Part shown: piece after piece, positions 25,673 through 38,102 of the stretch | Layout: every line of letters begins with the position of its first letter | Numbering within the stretch: the first letter of the stretch is position 1 | Assembly: GCF_016545825.1 (NCBI RefSeq) | Contig: NC_052617.1 | Location: forward strand, 7,522,600-7,586,599 | Reading direction: 5' to 3' | DNA: 64,000 nt | Source: Eucalyptus grandis | Lineage: Eukaryota > Streptophyta > Magnoliopsida > Myrtales > Myrtaceae | The notes under the pieces: generated by a model | What the model saw: the letters and a program-made list of their open reading frames with translations, nothing else | Database searches by the model: none | What the model was told of the DNA's origin: nothing | Translations under genes and position numbers: made by a program

Positions 25673-28338
25673 CGTCCCTGGTCGGGGCCCCGCCCACGTC
25701 ACCGGATCATCACCATCCCGTCACGCCGGGCGGGGTCAAAAGTCCGGAGCCCCTCGGATTTAAAGTCCAATCGCTTTCGTCGCCGTCGCCCACAAGCAAA
25801 AGCGGAATAGCGGATCAAAGTTTTGCCAATTTCCAACGTTTTTTCTCAACGGTTTCGTGTGACAAAGGGAAGAACGTTGGAAGTTGCACGTCTTCGTTTC
25901 TTTTCGGTCGTTGGAAACCACAGGAGGACGTCATATTTGCGTTGCTTTCCTGTCACTCCCTTCGGCCCCATTCATTTCAGTGATTTCACCACAAAAGCTA
26001 AGTAAACACACGCTTAGAAAAGGAAGATCTCAAGTGTAGCCCGGGATCCCGTCTTCAGCCCGGGCTCGAGAGGCTTGGACTCAATCGACAAGGTCTCATA
26101 TGCAAGCGTCGGGGGGTCGAGTAATGTTTTGGAAAGTGATTTGTAATTTTTGAGATTTGACATTGGCTATAAAAGAATTACTGTCGACTTGTTTTTTCTA
26201 AGGCATCTAGATATTGAAAAATTAGAAAAATATTTATTGACGGTGAATCATTCGCGGCGAATGAATCTTTAATCATGCATTTGTTGTTGTATGCTAACGA
26301 GTGAAGACATTGTGAACATTAATGGAATATACTTAGGCTAAACCTTCCATCCCCAAAAGAGAAGACAACATTTGGTCCCTCACGCACTGGTCAATCACAT
26401 CTGTTGATTATGTGAATCTCGCCTGAGAAAATTCAATGATTGTTGATTGCATGTGATCCATAATGCATCACAGGCTTGGAAGAATATTATATTTCTTCAC
26501 CAATGCGATAGCTGATAAAAGTACATGTACAATCATAATAAGCACATGAGGCTGCATTTTAATACAAAATTCATATGGTGCAAGCTGGCAGAGATGATTG
26601 AGCTCAGTTTGCCATGCCGCATGGACCCAGTTCCTTTTTGAAAAAAAAAGAAGAAAAATTAAGAAAGACAATGAGCAACCGAGGAAGGTTCACGGACACT
26701 CATTGCCTTGAGGTCTAAGTCAAAGGAAATTACTGGAAAGCTCCCAAGTTGCTTATTAGATTAGCTGAAAAAGTCACCTTTTTCTCTGTCTTCGATTGAA
26801 GAAAGCGTGCTTTTTTATCCAAGCTTTTGATTCGTGAATCACAAATATTAACATATTTTGTGCATGATTCCCATGCTTGCGAATCGAGCCACCAATCAAA
26901 AAACTGGTCAGAGAAAATTTTCTCCAACTGGAGATGGAAGAAAACACGACTTATCAAAAGTGCATTAAGGTATGCAATTCATGATAATGGTCAGCAACTC
27001 TTTTATGTTTTAGGGTGACAAATCCATGTTGTGGTCAACTACTCCTTTAAATCGGGTTGAGCATGCTCTCATTGCCTTAAAAATTGCTGTTGATTTGGTG
27101 GTCCACGTTAGAGCTATCAAATGGTCAAGTTTAAATTGACCTATTTTATTTAATAACCTTTACTTGATCCTTACTCAATTCAATTCATATTACTAAAATG
27201 CATCCATTTTTAATCCAACCGACGAAAACCTATATCCACCTAATTGACCAACTTTAAGTTCTTCTTGTGTATATATAATTTGGATCGAACACATTCATAT
27301 TTAATCTAACCCTTGAAAACCCGTATCTGCCTAATAACCCACTTTAAGCTCTTCATATGTATATGTTGTTAAGATAAAATTGATGTTTCGATTATGAGAT
27401 GCTAAAGAGTTGACTTTTAATATTGTATAGAATTTTTAATATTTGTATTGACACGTAAGGAAAATGAGAGAAAGTTAGTAATTGGCAGAGAATTTATAAA
27501 ATCATAGCAATAATCATTGTGAAGGAATTGAAATTTCAATTAGTTGAAATGAAAGGTATTGATTAAGATGATTTATATTGACCATGGAGATAGGAATATT
27601 ATGTAAACATAGCAATGCCAAATGCAACCAAGGAAAGTACTCCAATAGCTAACAAACAAAACTTACAAGATTTATATAATATTTTGTGGGGGAGGGGGAG
27701 AGGAAGTTGTCTTGAAATAATCAATAAGGGTGAAGTCAAGCTCATTTTGTGGGCTCACAAACATTTCATTAAACTTGGAACAGTTCAAGAAAGTCCGCTA
27801 TTTTTCTAAGAGGGCGAAGCGAGTGTTATAGAGAGGGCTAAGTTTTAGTAAATTGAAAACCCATTTAACGTCATTTTTTTTTTTGGGTTTTGTCAATGAA
27901 CCCCATTTTATAAATATAATTAACACATCTAATAATTCAGCCCATTAAATACTATTTAGGAAATAGGTCTATTACCCATTCTGATAGGTCTAGTCGATGT
28001 ATGCCTCATCAAGCAAATGGTTTGCCAATGTCCTCGATGCATTGAGCTTGGATCTAAGCAAGAATTTTCCCTTGTTCAGGACAATCACGTCACCTTATTG
28101 CGGAATTGTTGCGTCGTAGCGCGTTGTTACTCCCGCCGTTCATCCATATAATCTGGAACTCGGCCACTTCAGTAGCCAAGCATTCATCAAACAACCTCGT
28201 CAAAACTCAAAAGCGCGATGCCCCTATTGGAGTTCGCAATAGAGATGCAGCTTCGCCAACGAATACCAAAAGTGGAAACTCTTGAAGAAAGACATTTTTC
28301 TTTCCCTAAAACGGAGACAACACGACTTCAACTGCAGG
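25673..28338. other. Intergenic region between the duplication and the EngB gene
   Basis: Single-copy DNA beyond the duplication edge. The first 150 bases are GC-rich with a CACGTCAC core near 25693. The rest is AT-rich and includes, at about 27100-27360, two related stretches of a dispersed repeat (words like TTGACC and ACTTTAAGCTCTTC) also seen near 49270-49470. Short open frames (26468-26671, 26827-27018, 27615-27809) show no domain. No RNA gene was recognised. Confidence 0.4.
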
Positions 28339-28494
28339 TGGGCCTTGAGCGAGCGTCCAGGCCCAACGGAGTAGACGGCGAGAGGCCCATGGGCCCAAAA
28401 GAAATCCACCTTCTCGGCGCGCGCGTCATCTTCCTCGTCTTCCTCCCCCTTCAGCTCGTCGATCGCGCGGGGTTTTGCAGTCGCTAAAACCCTA
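28339..28494 (+). promoter_or_regulatory. Site II / telo-box promoter of the EngB-type GTPase gene
   Basis: Site II cores occur at 28339-28344 and 28360-28365 and as a palindromic pair GGCCCATGGGCC at 28384-28395. A telo-box AAACCCTA follows at 28487-28494. The arrangement resembles the S8 promoter at the left end of the window. It precedes a GC-rich leader that is spliced at 28670. Confidence 0.6.
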
Positions 28495-28669
28495 CTCTCA
28501 ACCGGAGCAAGGAAAAGTGCAGTGAAGCGACGAGGTTCCGAGGCCAGGGACGCAGTAGCGAAGCTCGAGGTCTTCGTCGAACCTTCTCGCGGGGCTGAAC
28601 CACTTCGCGAGCGGCGGGCGAACTAGGGACCGGTCGGAAGTTAGGAGTCGAGCGGCTTGGCCTCTTACG

Positions 28670-29143
28670 GTGAGTAACCCCAGCAACAACAGCCTGCATT
28701 CGCTAGTTTGAAATTATCGTCGTGCTGTAGAGTTGTTAATTGGCCAGAACATGCGAGTGACTGTCGGATAGGAGATGATGATGCTTGCTTATTGTCGGAT
28801 TGATGTGCGCGCTTGCTTTTACGGTTGTTGCTCTGAATCCTCGCAGTGCTCTCATTTCTCGTGCTCTTTTCTGCCCTAGCTTGAAATCTTTCATTTCCTA
28901 CGTGTTAATGTAGGAGTAGTTAAACGTGGTATTAACCATTTAGGACGTACGTGACTTTGTTGGGTGCTGTAAGATCAGAGGGTTTAAGTTCCTCGTACTT
29001 TACAGGTTAATCGGCTCTTCCAGCGGTGGGTGTAAGATTAGTTTTTGATAGCTTTTCTTGTCTGGGTCTGTTGGTTTTTCCTTCTATCGGTGAGGATCCG
29101 GTTAGATTTCTCATTGGTGTTGTGTCTGTTGGAGTTGTTCTAG
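28670..29143 (+). other. Intron in the 5' UTR of the EngB-type gene
   Basis: A strong donor (ACG|GTGAGT) at 28670 and an acceptor (TTCTAG|GAA) ending at 29143 bracket a T-rich 474-base segment. The acceptor lies three bases before the ATG at 29147. This predicts a leader intron, common in constitutively expressed plant genes. Inferred from splice consensus only. Confidence 0.6.
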
Positions 29144-29146
29144 GAA

Positions 29147-32100
29147 ATGTCTGCTGAGGCGAAATTAAGGGTGAAGCTAAAGAAGAAGCTTAAACCTGCC
29201 ATTCGGAATCCAAAGAAGCTTGGAGAAGGAAATGTTGTTGCTGTGAATCAATCTTCTCACAAGGACGATAAAGTTTTCAAGAGAGGGAAGGAATTGAGGA
29301 GGGATGGGAAATCGAATTCGAGCATGGTAAGTGAAATTAGACTTGCAACTTCTGATAGGAGAAAGAAGCGGATTTATGCTGGAAGGGACAAGGATGGGGA
29401 GGAAACGTCCCAGGATCATAGAGAGCCAGCAGAGATGAAGTCTTCATTCAGAAAGGGACAGAAGCAGTTGGAACGCAACTCTGTTTTAGGAAAAGGCAGT
29501 AAAGTATCACATCGCACCATGTGGGCTTCTGGCAGAGCAAATGATGCGGTTTCCGACGGTCAGGATTCTTCCTTGAAGTTCAAGAGGAAAGGGAAAAAAG
29601 TTGAAGTTTCCAGCACAAATCTGAAAACCAAGATGAAGGAGGCGGGGAAGAAGAATGATGCTGGTGGAACTGATTTGTCGAGGAAGCATATGAAGGGCAA
29701 ATTGGAGGCAGGCAAGCGTTTGAGCCTGCTTCAGAACAAGTGTATGGACCCTTCTCCTCCAAAACTTGTTACGAGAAGGGCATCGAGAAAAGTAGGCAAT
29801 GATGATAATCCTGTTGTAAAGGAAGACCAGCCCAAGAAGAGGAAGCGTATACGCTTAGATCCATATGACACTTCGAATAAGCGGCTAGATGACACCATAC
29901 TCATTGAGGGTAAGCATATAGTCTGTGTTCCTTTTTTCTTCTTAAATATATTGTTTTCCCAGATGAATGGTAAAAGAATGTTGCTTGTCCATGTGAATGC
30001 ACATATTTGTTTGAGGGCCGAGTCTGGGGTTCGTGAGATACTAGGCTATAATTGCAAAGTCTTTGCTTTGTAGTATAAAGTGTGAAATTTTACCATAGGA
30101 TGATAGGATTGTCCAAGTGTATAGATATTTCATGCACGTGAAAGTATTCTTTCAGTTGTCAATGTTCTGTGGAAGTTGGATCTTTGTAGTTATACATAAC
30201 CATTGGTTGCTCAAAAGAAATTTCTCTAGGCTTCTTGTCTCATTAATTCGGCTTCAGGCACCCTCTGTTTTGGCTATTCCTTTAGCTAAAGGCAATAGAA
30301 TCACATTGCACTGCATTTTATTTTTTCCGATAAAGAATGAATCTTATCTGAAGATTCTCAGCCTTCAGATTTTGGATCTATTTAAGACATATCTTATTGC
30401 GAAACACTGAACAATGCAATGCCTATTATGAACAGGCAACGTGAAGCTACCATTATTGCTTGTCTTTTTCTTTGTTTGATTTTTTTTTTTTTTTTTTTTT
30501 TAATTTCTGCAAAGGGATTATGTCTACTGTATTTAGGTTGCTTGGTAGTTAATGGATGTTGAGAAGACTATTTTATTATCTTATTTTTGAAATCAAAATT
30601 AAAAGCTCAGTGCTGATGCCTGTGTTTTATTGGTAAGCTGTTGCTTTGGCTTTGTTTTCCCCTTTAAAAACTTATGCCTGTAAAAATGCATATTTCATTT
30701 TTGACCATTCCTTTTTGTGCTTTCCAGAAAATACCAACGAGAGCAAAGGCCCTGAAAAGAATGTTGAGATGTCAAAGAATGCCCAGTTCCGTGCAATACA
30801 GCCTAGCCCCTCTATCCTTTCCTTTGTTGAGGATAATGTACTTGATTATAGCAAAACTCCTTTCCTTTTCATTTGCAATTTTGCACTCAAATGTTTCTTT
30901 CCTGATGCATGGACCAACTTTGCGTATCCTGTTAACAGCTGCTTGGGCGTAGACGAACAATTGAGCTTCGGAGGGCTGGCTACAACGTGGATCTTTCTGC
31001 CCCTTTGGACAACATACCCGTCTCAACGAGTTCTGAAAGAGAGAGGATTGAAGAAAATGTAAGTTTGCATATGTAGTTATATATATATAACTATATGTCA
31101 GTCTCCAAAATGAGCTAAACGTTTACATAATGGCGCCTGAATTTTCATGTGATGCATTAAAGATTCATAGCATTGCTGACCATAATTACAGGTGTTCAGG
31201 AACAAATTAAGCTTTTTTGCTGCTGCAAATGTCTCATCATCATTTCCAAGCCCAGAGCTTCCAGAGATTGCATTTGCAGGTAAATTGTCATCTCTCATCC
31301 TCTCAGTGTTCTTGATTAAACACCACCCTTTGAGGTGTACATTTGTTTCCTCACTGCATTCAACTGTCTTCTGTCACTCTCGCACAATTATATTGGAATG
31401 TTGTATACAAACAATTTTTCTTTGCTTGGATGTGGTTGTGTCATAACATGTTGCATAGGCAACTTTCCTAGTGGACCGGTTGTTTTCATCCGGTAAATGT
31501 ACTCTTTGGAATCTGGATAAGTTAGACTTCTGGGTCCAAACTTTCTCATATAATGATGGTCCTTTTGAAGCTCACCATGTATTTCTTTAATTAATCTATT
31601 GAACCTTGTCTTGCTTGGTTGTAGACAGTTTGCACTCTTTGTAAATTCTGTGTTGCTCTTATATTGTTTGGATTGTTAATATGATTTGTTTTCCACGGTA
31701 GGTTGAAAGGCATTCGATGTCTAGAAATAATGAATTTATTTCCTTCTAGTCCAATAATGTCATCCAATTAGTTCTTGTGAAATGTGTTGCTTCCTTCTGA
31801 TAGGAAGGTCAAATGTTGGAAAATCATCACTATTAAATGCACTCACCAGACAATGGGGTGTTGTTAGGACGTCAGATAAGCCTGGACTTACTCAGGTTTC
31901 ATCATTTTCTCTGAACTTGCAAGTTAATTAGTTGAGATACTTCTTCCTTTGTCGACAATCTTGATTCGTTTGCAGACGATTAATTTCTTCAACCTAGGAT
32001 CCAAGCTCTGCTTGGTAGATTTGCCTGGATATGGCTTTGCTTATGCAAAAGAAGAAGTCAAAGATGCTTGGGAGGAGCTTGTAAGTAATGCAAATTGACT

Positions 32101-33701
32101 TTCAGCCTCAGCAATATAGCTTCAAAATATTTTACCTATATTTGTCCATTATTAAACTAATGGTAGGAGCAGCATGCTATTGTACGGTTCAAGTGTTGAT
32201 AGGTTGTTTGAGTGTATATTAGTAATATACTGTTGTTTGCAGGAAGCATGATGTAGTAAATGGGGATTTTACACTGAAATTAATGGTCAATAAGCCAAAA
32301 CTGAATGAATCAGCCAGGTCGAGCTTTGATGATACTTTAAGATCTTGAGCAAATACGGAGTCCTCAAAATTAGAGAAATAGGATGTGTGAGACAAGTTTG
32401 AAATTATTATTTGACTGATTCATCATTTGATGTTCCCTTTAGTTAATATCTGTTTTGAAGTGCACTAATTTTAAATATCTGAGCAGTTGTGGTTTACCTC
32501 CATCTGTTTCATAGGTTGAAATAGAAAATTAGGTAGAGCTTGACATTCTCCATCTGGTTAGTGTAGAAGAAGATTTCTTATTGAAGTTGATCATCACATT
32601 TGCTATTGTTTCAAGAGGAACTGTGGAAGGGATATGTGGGATAAGGGCCATTATAGGTTTCATCTGAATTGCAATGAGACATGGTTTCCATTTAATGTCA
32701 ATTTGTCTGAGTCCTTATTCATATTTTAGAAATTTAAATTTGTTCTTATGCAAGTCCATGCTAAATTATCGTCATTAATCTGCAAAATGTTTTTGATATT
32801 TATGTGGTAATCACTGATCGCTTTGTTGCAATTTCTAGGTAAAGGAATATGTCTCCACAAGAATCGGCTTGAACCGAGTTTGCTTACTTATTGATACAAA
32901 ATGGGGTATGAAACCGAGGGATCATGAGCTCGTTAATTTGATGGAAAGGCATGTGCTCATCCTCTGTTTTTGGATGTCGTCTAGTTTTCTAAATTGCCCG
33001 GTGTGGTTTTTCTACAGTGACATGTTCCGGTCTTTTACAATTTCTTTCTTGTTGTCACATCTATTGCCATGTCTTCATGATGATAAAATCACTAGTGTGG
33101 ATAAGTTTCTTGTGCTATATGACTTCATTGAGCAGTGAAGTCTCTTGTAACTGTGGCAAGACACTACTGTGAGTTGACTTATACTTACATTGCCTGAGTT
33201 GCTTGTCACCTGCATCTAAATTGCTTTTCCATGTCCACCTCATACATAGAGAATCAATTGGTGGTGAGAAATATTATGCACATGCTGAGGTTAAAAAGAA
33301 TTCTTGTTTGTTTGTAGATCTCAAACTAAATATCAGATTGTTCTAACCAAGACAGATCTGGTGTTTCCAATTGATGTGGCACGCCGTGCCATGCAAATTG
33401 AAGAGGTTATTAATGTACAAATTTTCATCAGCTTTTACTTTACGCCAGATATATCCTGTGAAACCTAATATTTTGAGTGCTTCTAAAATGCAGAGTCTGA
33501 GCTCAAACAAGTCCATCATTCAACCTGTGGTATGAAATACCCATGTGATTGGGAATAGAATTTGTCAGTGATGTCTTTCGACTGAGAAGTGATTATTTCT
33601 CCTTGCTTTCACTTCAGATGATGGCGAGCGCAAAGTCTGGAGCTGGTATAAAAACCCTAAGAACTGTGCTTGCCAAGATTGCTCGATTTGCCAAAGCATA
33701 G
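29147..33701 (+). CDS. EngB/YihA-family GTPase with a long basic N-terminal extension
   Basis: TRAFAC-class GTPase of the family that assists ribosome assembly in bacteria. Ten coding exons: 29147-29909, 30728-30837, 30939-31058, 31192-31279, 31804-31895, 31976-32080, 32839-32948, 33318-33405, 33494-33529 and 33618-33701, giving 531 residues. All G motifs are visible: G1 [10 protein letters not shown]2 threonine in KPGLTQT, G3 DLPGYG, G4 TKTD and G5 SAKSGAG. The first exon encodes about 250 lysine/arginine-rich residues with nuclear-localisation-like KKRKRIR, not a typical transit peptide, so nuclear or nucleolar action is plausible. Plants also have shorter, organelle-targeted EngB proteins; this is the extended type. 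Intron 7 uses a GC donor (AG|GCATGT). The promoter carries site II and telo-box motifs. A copy of exons 8-10 survives as a relic at 44597-45022. Confidence 0.88.
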
Positions 33702-35165
33702 TATTGATTGAGGTAACTTCTATCCTTGGATGACTGTAAATAACTTGCATGTGGTTAGTATTAGTCTTAGGAGTAAAAGTCTATCATGGTTTGTGGTATA
33801 GTTATATTAGTAAAATCTTGACGCAGGTCTTCTAATTAATTGTTGAATACCTTGGCATCTAGCTAATTTTATCTGAATCCACTGATTATCACGTTGGTGA
33901 TCTGATTATGTTTTGGTTTTGTCTTTGAACCAGCTCAAATGTTGCCTGCAGCAAACCAGGGAAAGAAGTTGGGTAGTGCTGTGTGTTATTGTCTCTAGGT
34001 CAGTTTTCATCGATGTCACAGGCTTGGCCAACTATTGATGCTGGGTTCTGGGCCTTAAATGGGGTTGGCATTTCTTCCCTTTCCCTTTCTTGTAAGGGCT
34101 GTATGGAGAGTTGGAATTTGGATGTGCAGTTACATCTTCACCTAGATTGGCGTAATGGTAGCGAGAGGGCTTGGCTTCCTCTGCTGGAGCACCAGACCCA
34201 TATGAAGATTGCAAAAGGGACAGAGCTCCCTACTTGCGCATTTGGTAAGGCTGTATTTGGCAGCCAAATCATCTTCGCCATGTGCGAGTACCGCAGGAAT
34301 TGGTACTGGGAATGATTTCTTTGGGTTTTTCATAAGTCCATTTCTGTTTTAGTTTTCAACCGGTGACAAGAAAAATTTCACCCAGGAATTCAAAGTTGTT
34401 AACCTTCCTTTGTGGTTTATAGAAACTTGTAGAGGCTGTAATTTTTGTGAGCAGGCAGTAGTAAAGTAAAAAGCACGATTCAGTTTATATCAAAGTCATG
34501 ATGGCGAATTCCTTTATATATATATTTTTCAATCCAAATAGCAGCTGACATGAGAATATTTAGTATACTGCATCTTAAAGCTGTTCATCACTACTTCATG
34601 TGAACAGATTATGACAAAAATCGTCCTCTTGATATTTAGCAATACTGCAGCATTTTGTTGTTGGGGGATGTATGGATTATAAGGATCAATGTGCTTAATC
34701 GTTTATCTGTTGGGTTTTAAAAGTTTTGCACAAGTAGACATGCTTATCTCGTGCAAGGTTCGTTCATATCTTAGATTCGCTTTCCATCTCAGTTGCTTGT
34801 GAAAATCTGAGCCCGAAGATCATGTTGTGTCCAATTATAAAACAAACGCAAGGTTGGCACCTTTTCATTTAATGATGTGCGGGAGCAGTACCCAGTCAAT
34901 GTCCTTTAGAATTTTGGATTACAAAGAGTATGAATCTTCAATGGGTCCCTCATTAATGTCTTATTTCTTTCTATTCAGAATGATAAGTCTGAATTACAAA
35001 AAAGAGGGAAATTACAAGGTAGGTGACTTCAGTACATTTGGCAAATTGTGTGACTCGTATATGTTCCAAATGCTAGTTTATAACTTCATAGAGGATCTTC
35101 ATATTTTCTATTCCTACTCTTTGGCTGATGTTGTTTAGAGGACTATAACAGATGATGGATTCTAG
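33702..35165. other. EngB 3' flank and PG1 downstream region
   Basis: EngB 3' UTR and intergenic DNA. Much of it (33702-34510 and 34640-35150) is paralogous to 45023-46800 and, from 34259 on, to 49690-50950, which marks the repeated EngB-3'/PG block. A TTA site at 34636-34638 is the unfilled equivalent of the MITE at 49992-50490. Open frames such as 33983-34315 are not conserved in frame in the paralogues. Confidence 0.5.
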
Positions 35166-35855
35166 GTGCGTTTGGGAGTGGCCTTTAGAAGGAACTTTGG
35201 ACACTCAAAGCTCCTTGCGGCAAATAGAGAGTGTTTGGTGAATTTTCTTTTAACCTCATTTGGGAAATGTGAGCCTTCTTGGCATGCTAGGATGGGGGGG
35301 GGGGGTGTGTTGTGGGGATTAATTAAGGCTCGGCATGCTGAGCTGAGGGGGTTAATGAAAAAACTTTCTTCCCAAATTATCCTTGCTAATTTTTCGTTTT
35401 TCGATTTTGCCCTCGATGACTATTCATCTTCTTATTGTCCAGCTCGGCATGGCTGTGAGTAGTTGTCGGTGAAGGGGAGGCAGTCGTTGACGAAGGGTAG
35501 GTGGTCGGGTGACCCTGGCAATGGTCACGCGACCCGCCATGCCACGACCTTCATGTGGAGATCGCCGGGGCTATGTGACCCTCACCGAACTGCCTACCCT
35601 TCGCCAAACCACAAGGCTTGCTCTTCCCATACAATTGCCTATCCTTGACAAGCCAACTCTTCTTCTTCTTCTTTTTTAAAAACAAAAGTCTTTTGCAAAT
35701 GTAATTTCTCCAAATGCTATTTTGCTCGAAAGTACTTCACAATGAACTTTTACGATACAATTTACCAAACACAATTTACATTTTGAAAAATTATTTTAAC
35801 TCGAGGGCTTTTACATTTTCCCAAAGACTTTCCCCAAAAGCCTTCCTTAACGCAC
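35166..35855. mobile_element. MITE-like element with imperfect inverted ends next to PG1
   Basis: About 690 bases whose ends are imperfect inverted repeats: left GTGCGTTTGGGAGTGGCCTT, right (reversed) GTGCGTTAAGGAAGGCTTTT. The equivalent position beside PG3 (near 50962-50975) lacks the insert and runs straight from the GATTCTG-type sequence into the PG last-exon flank. The interior has a G-homopolymer at about 35293-35304 and GC-rich sequence. No transposase is seen. Flanks read TCTAG and TCTGA, so a target duplication is only suggested. Confidence 0.55.
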
Positions 35856-35991
35856 TCTGACCGGAGATGAGTTAGATTATTGGATGTTGTGAAGAGCAGA
35901 ACTTCACAGGCAAGAGGGAGGATTTTGTTTGCCATAGAAGGCACCTTTTGCATTTGCACAAACTGATGATGTTCTTCCTCCTTCTCTTCCA

Positions 35992-37764
35992 TCATACTCC
36001 AAGTTGATGTCTCGAAGTTCGATGCCTGTGCATGGAGCAGCTGGGCTGCAATTTATATTTACTGCGACTAACGAACTTGAAGTGCCTTCGGATGTTTCTG
36101 AACCTAACCTCACTGATTTTAACTCGTGAGGACTTCAGGAAGGACGCCAAGAATGAACATCGTCAGTATCTTGTGTTGTCATGTTCCCGCAAGTATGATA
36201 ACCGACAGTCTCGTACAACGAATTAATTGAAACTGTTATATTAGCAGGTTAGCAGAGTATGTATGCTTTTTCCCGTGTTGAGAACTTATAGGCAACTTCA
36301 TATTCACACCATTCTAGCAGGTAGGTAATCACCGGATGATATTTTTCTTCCCCTTTTAAATAGGTAAAGTAAAATATCCCTGGACGTCATAACATGTAGA
36401 GTCTATGTGTATATGCGTGTGCAACCATGACTGTGATTTTCATATGAATACTTCCATGAAACTTTTCCCTCTATTCTCCCGTTTGGTGTATCGCATGAAG
36501 GTGATCTTCTAGTAGGTGCAAAATGTCGTGCATGTTGCTAAAGAGAAGGGATACCTGGGGGCTACATGTTTTTGAAGGGCAGTACTGCTGATCAATGATG
36601 ATAGGATTGCCAGCATCTTTGACGAAGATGTCTTGAAAGGTGATGTCTGTAACAACGCCTTGGTATGAGGGAGCCTTCGTTTTGATCCGCAAGGCATTCA
36701 TAGTTCCGGTGAAGGTGCTGCTCCCTAAGAACACATTAGTTACCGGGGGTTCATTTGGCGAACCTCCGAGGCTCCCAATGCTTACCCCGTGCCCAGGCCC
36801 ACAAGCAATCCCTGTCATTTTTATGTTTTCGCTTCCAGGCCCTAGAGATATGCAGTCGTCTCCGGTGCCTATGGCCGAATCTCTGATGGTAATGTTGCTG
36901 GAGAAAGCCATGTGGATTCCATCAGTATTTGGGCTGTCCTTAGGAGCTGTTATGGTAACGTGCTCAAAGGTCACGTCTCTGCAGGAGAAAAGATTGAAGT
37001 GGAAGTTCTTGCTGTTGAGCGATGTCACGTCGTGAATCCACGCGTTCGTTACGAAATCAAATCTCATCGTCTGGTGAAAATAGACGCCCAGCGGAAGAAA
37101 TTCACACACAACGTTAGTGCTTTTAACTAGGCTTCTAAATCTGTGAAATGGGTGTTCTCAACTTAAGGAAAGCTGTAAAAAATTAGGGAAGGGAAAGAAA
37201 GAAAAGAAACATACCACTGGGAGTGCCTTGCAATTGGGGTTTTTGCTGCAGTCATTATACGGCCAAGAAGCAGCTCCTTGGCCATCAAGCACTCCTCCGG
37301 TAATCGTCAGCCTATCAATGAACCTGAATGTAATCCAATGGTCGATACCGAGTTGAGGGCTATTAGAAGCTCTCAGAGCCCCTTTGATCAGAAATGCTAT
37401 CGCGCCATTGCAGGGACCCGTGAGCACCACTGGACCCAACAGGTAAGTTCCGCTTGGGATTACGATGACATTGGTCCCTTTGGAGCGGCAAGCTCCATTC
37501 CAGACATCATATAAAGCCTATAAAAATCATATGCTTAGTATCTTGCATTCTGTGGAAGCAAAAGGACCTGCAAAGATTCATGCAGTGACAAGTAAAATGT
37601 AAATGGTGTCGAATTACTTTTTTATTGTCAGTCTTTCCATCACCAACTGCTCCAAAATCTTTGATATTGAAGACAGCGTGTGCTTGCGCTTGATTCTTAG
37701 CGAGTGCCGACAAAAGCATGAGCATCAGCAAGCTCATGATTGGACAGGTCAATCTCCAACTCAT
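35992..37764 (-). CDS. Polygalacturonase PG1 (GH28, exo-type), last exon frameshifted
   Basis: Secreted pectinase that hydrolyses alpha-1,4-galacturonan in cell walls. Exons on the minus strand: 37618-37764, 37215-37517, 36555-37070 and 36132 down to 35992. All GH28 catalytic motifs are in exon 3: SPNTDGIH, GTGDDCIS, CGPGHGVSIGS and RIKT. The N-terminus is a hydrophobic signal sequence ending AKNQAQA, then FNIKDFGAVGDGKTD. The start at 37764 matches the paralogues; an in-frame ATG at 37821 would add 19 hydrophobic residues and has the better context. In the last exon one extra base after NIR (CGAAGG where PG2 has CGCGG, near 36088-36093) shifts the frame to a stop at 35992. The old frame would continue to 35904 and contain PCTGIELRDINLEYDG. 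The catalytic core survives, but conserved C-terminal beta-helix residues and cysteines are lost; activity is doubtful. Confidence 0.85.
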
Positions 37765-37821
37765 GAGCAACAGCAGGGATATCAATACGAGGAAGAGATG
37801 TATAATTTTTGTGACTACCAT

Positions 37822-38102
37822 TTTAAAAAGTACATGAGGTTTTTATAGGCTTTATAAGATGACTAATAAAGGAAAACGGATAGGCTTTAGCTATCTCACG
37901 CCTCTAATAGTCAGCAACAGGAGGACTGGCTTTGGTTTTCTTATTTTGTACTTTCCAGTTCGAGGAACATAGAGAAATCCAACTGTATGCCTAAAGGCTG
38001 CATTGAAAATAAAATTTGGATAAGAACAATATCAGTTTAGCCTTATCATCGCCATGTAAGATAAAGAAAATAATAAAAGAACGATGCTAACATTTTCCAT
38101 TA
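37822..38102. other. PG1 promoter-proximal region
   Basis: Immediate upstream DNA of PG1. It contains a diverged partial copy (about 37855-38000) of the 300-base unit that is tandemly repeated just beyond it, recognisable by the shared TGTACTTTCCAGTT word. Paralogous sequence lies upstream of PG2 (48780-48900) and PG3 (52960-53110). Confidence 0.5.

Noticed and set aside
26468..27018. Short frames before the EngB gene
   Set aside because: No splice context, domain or codon signal; intergenic.
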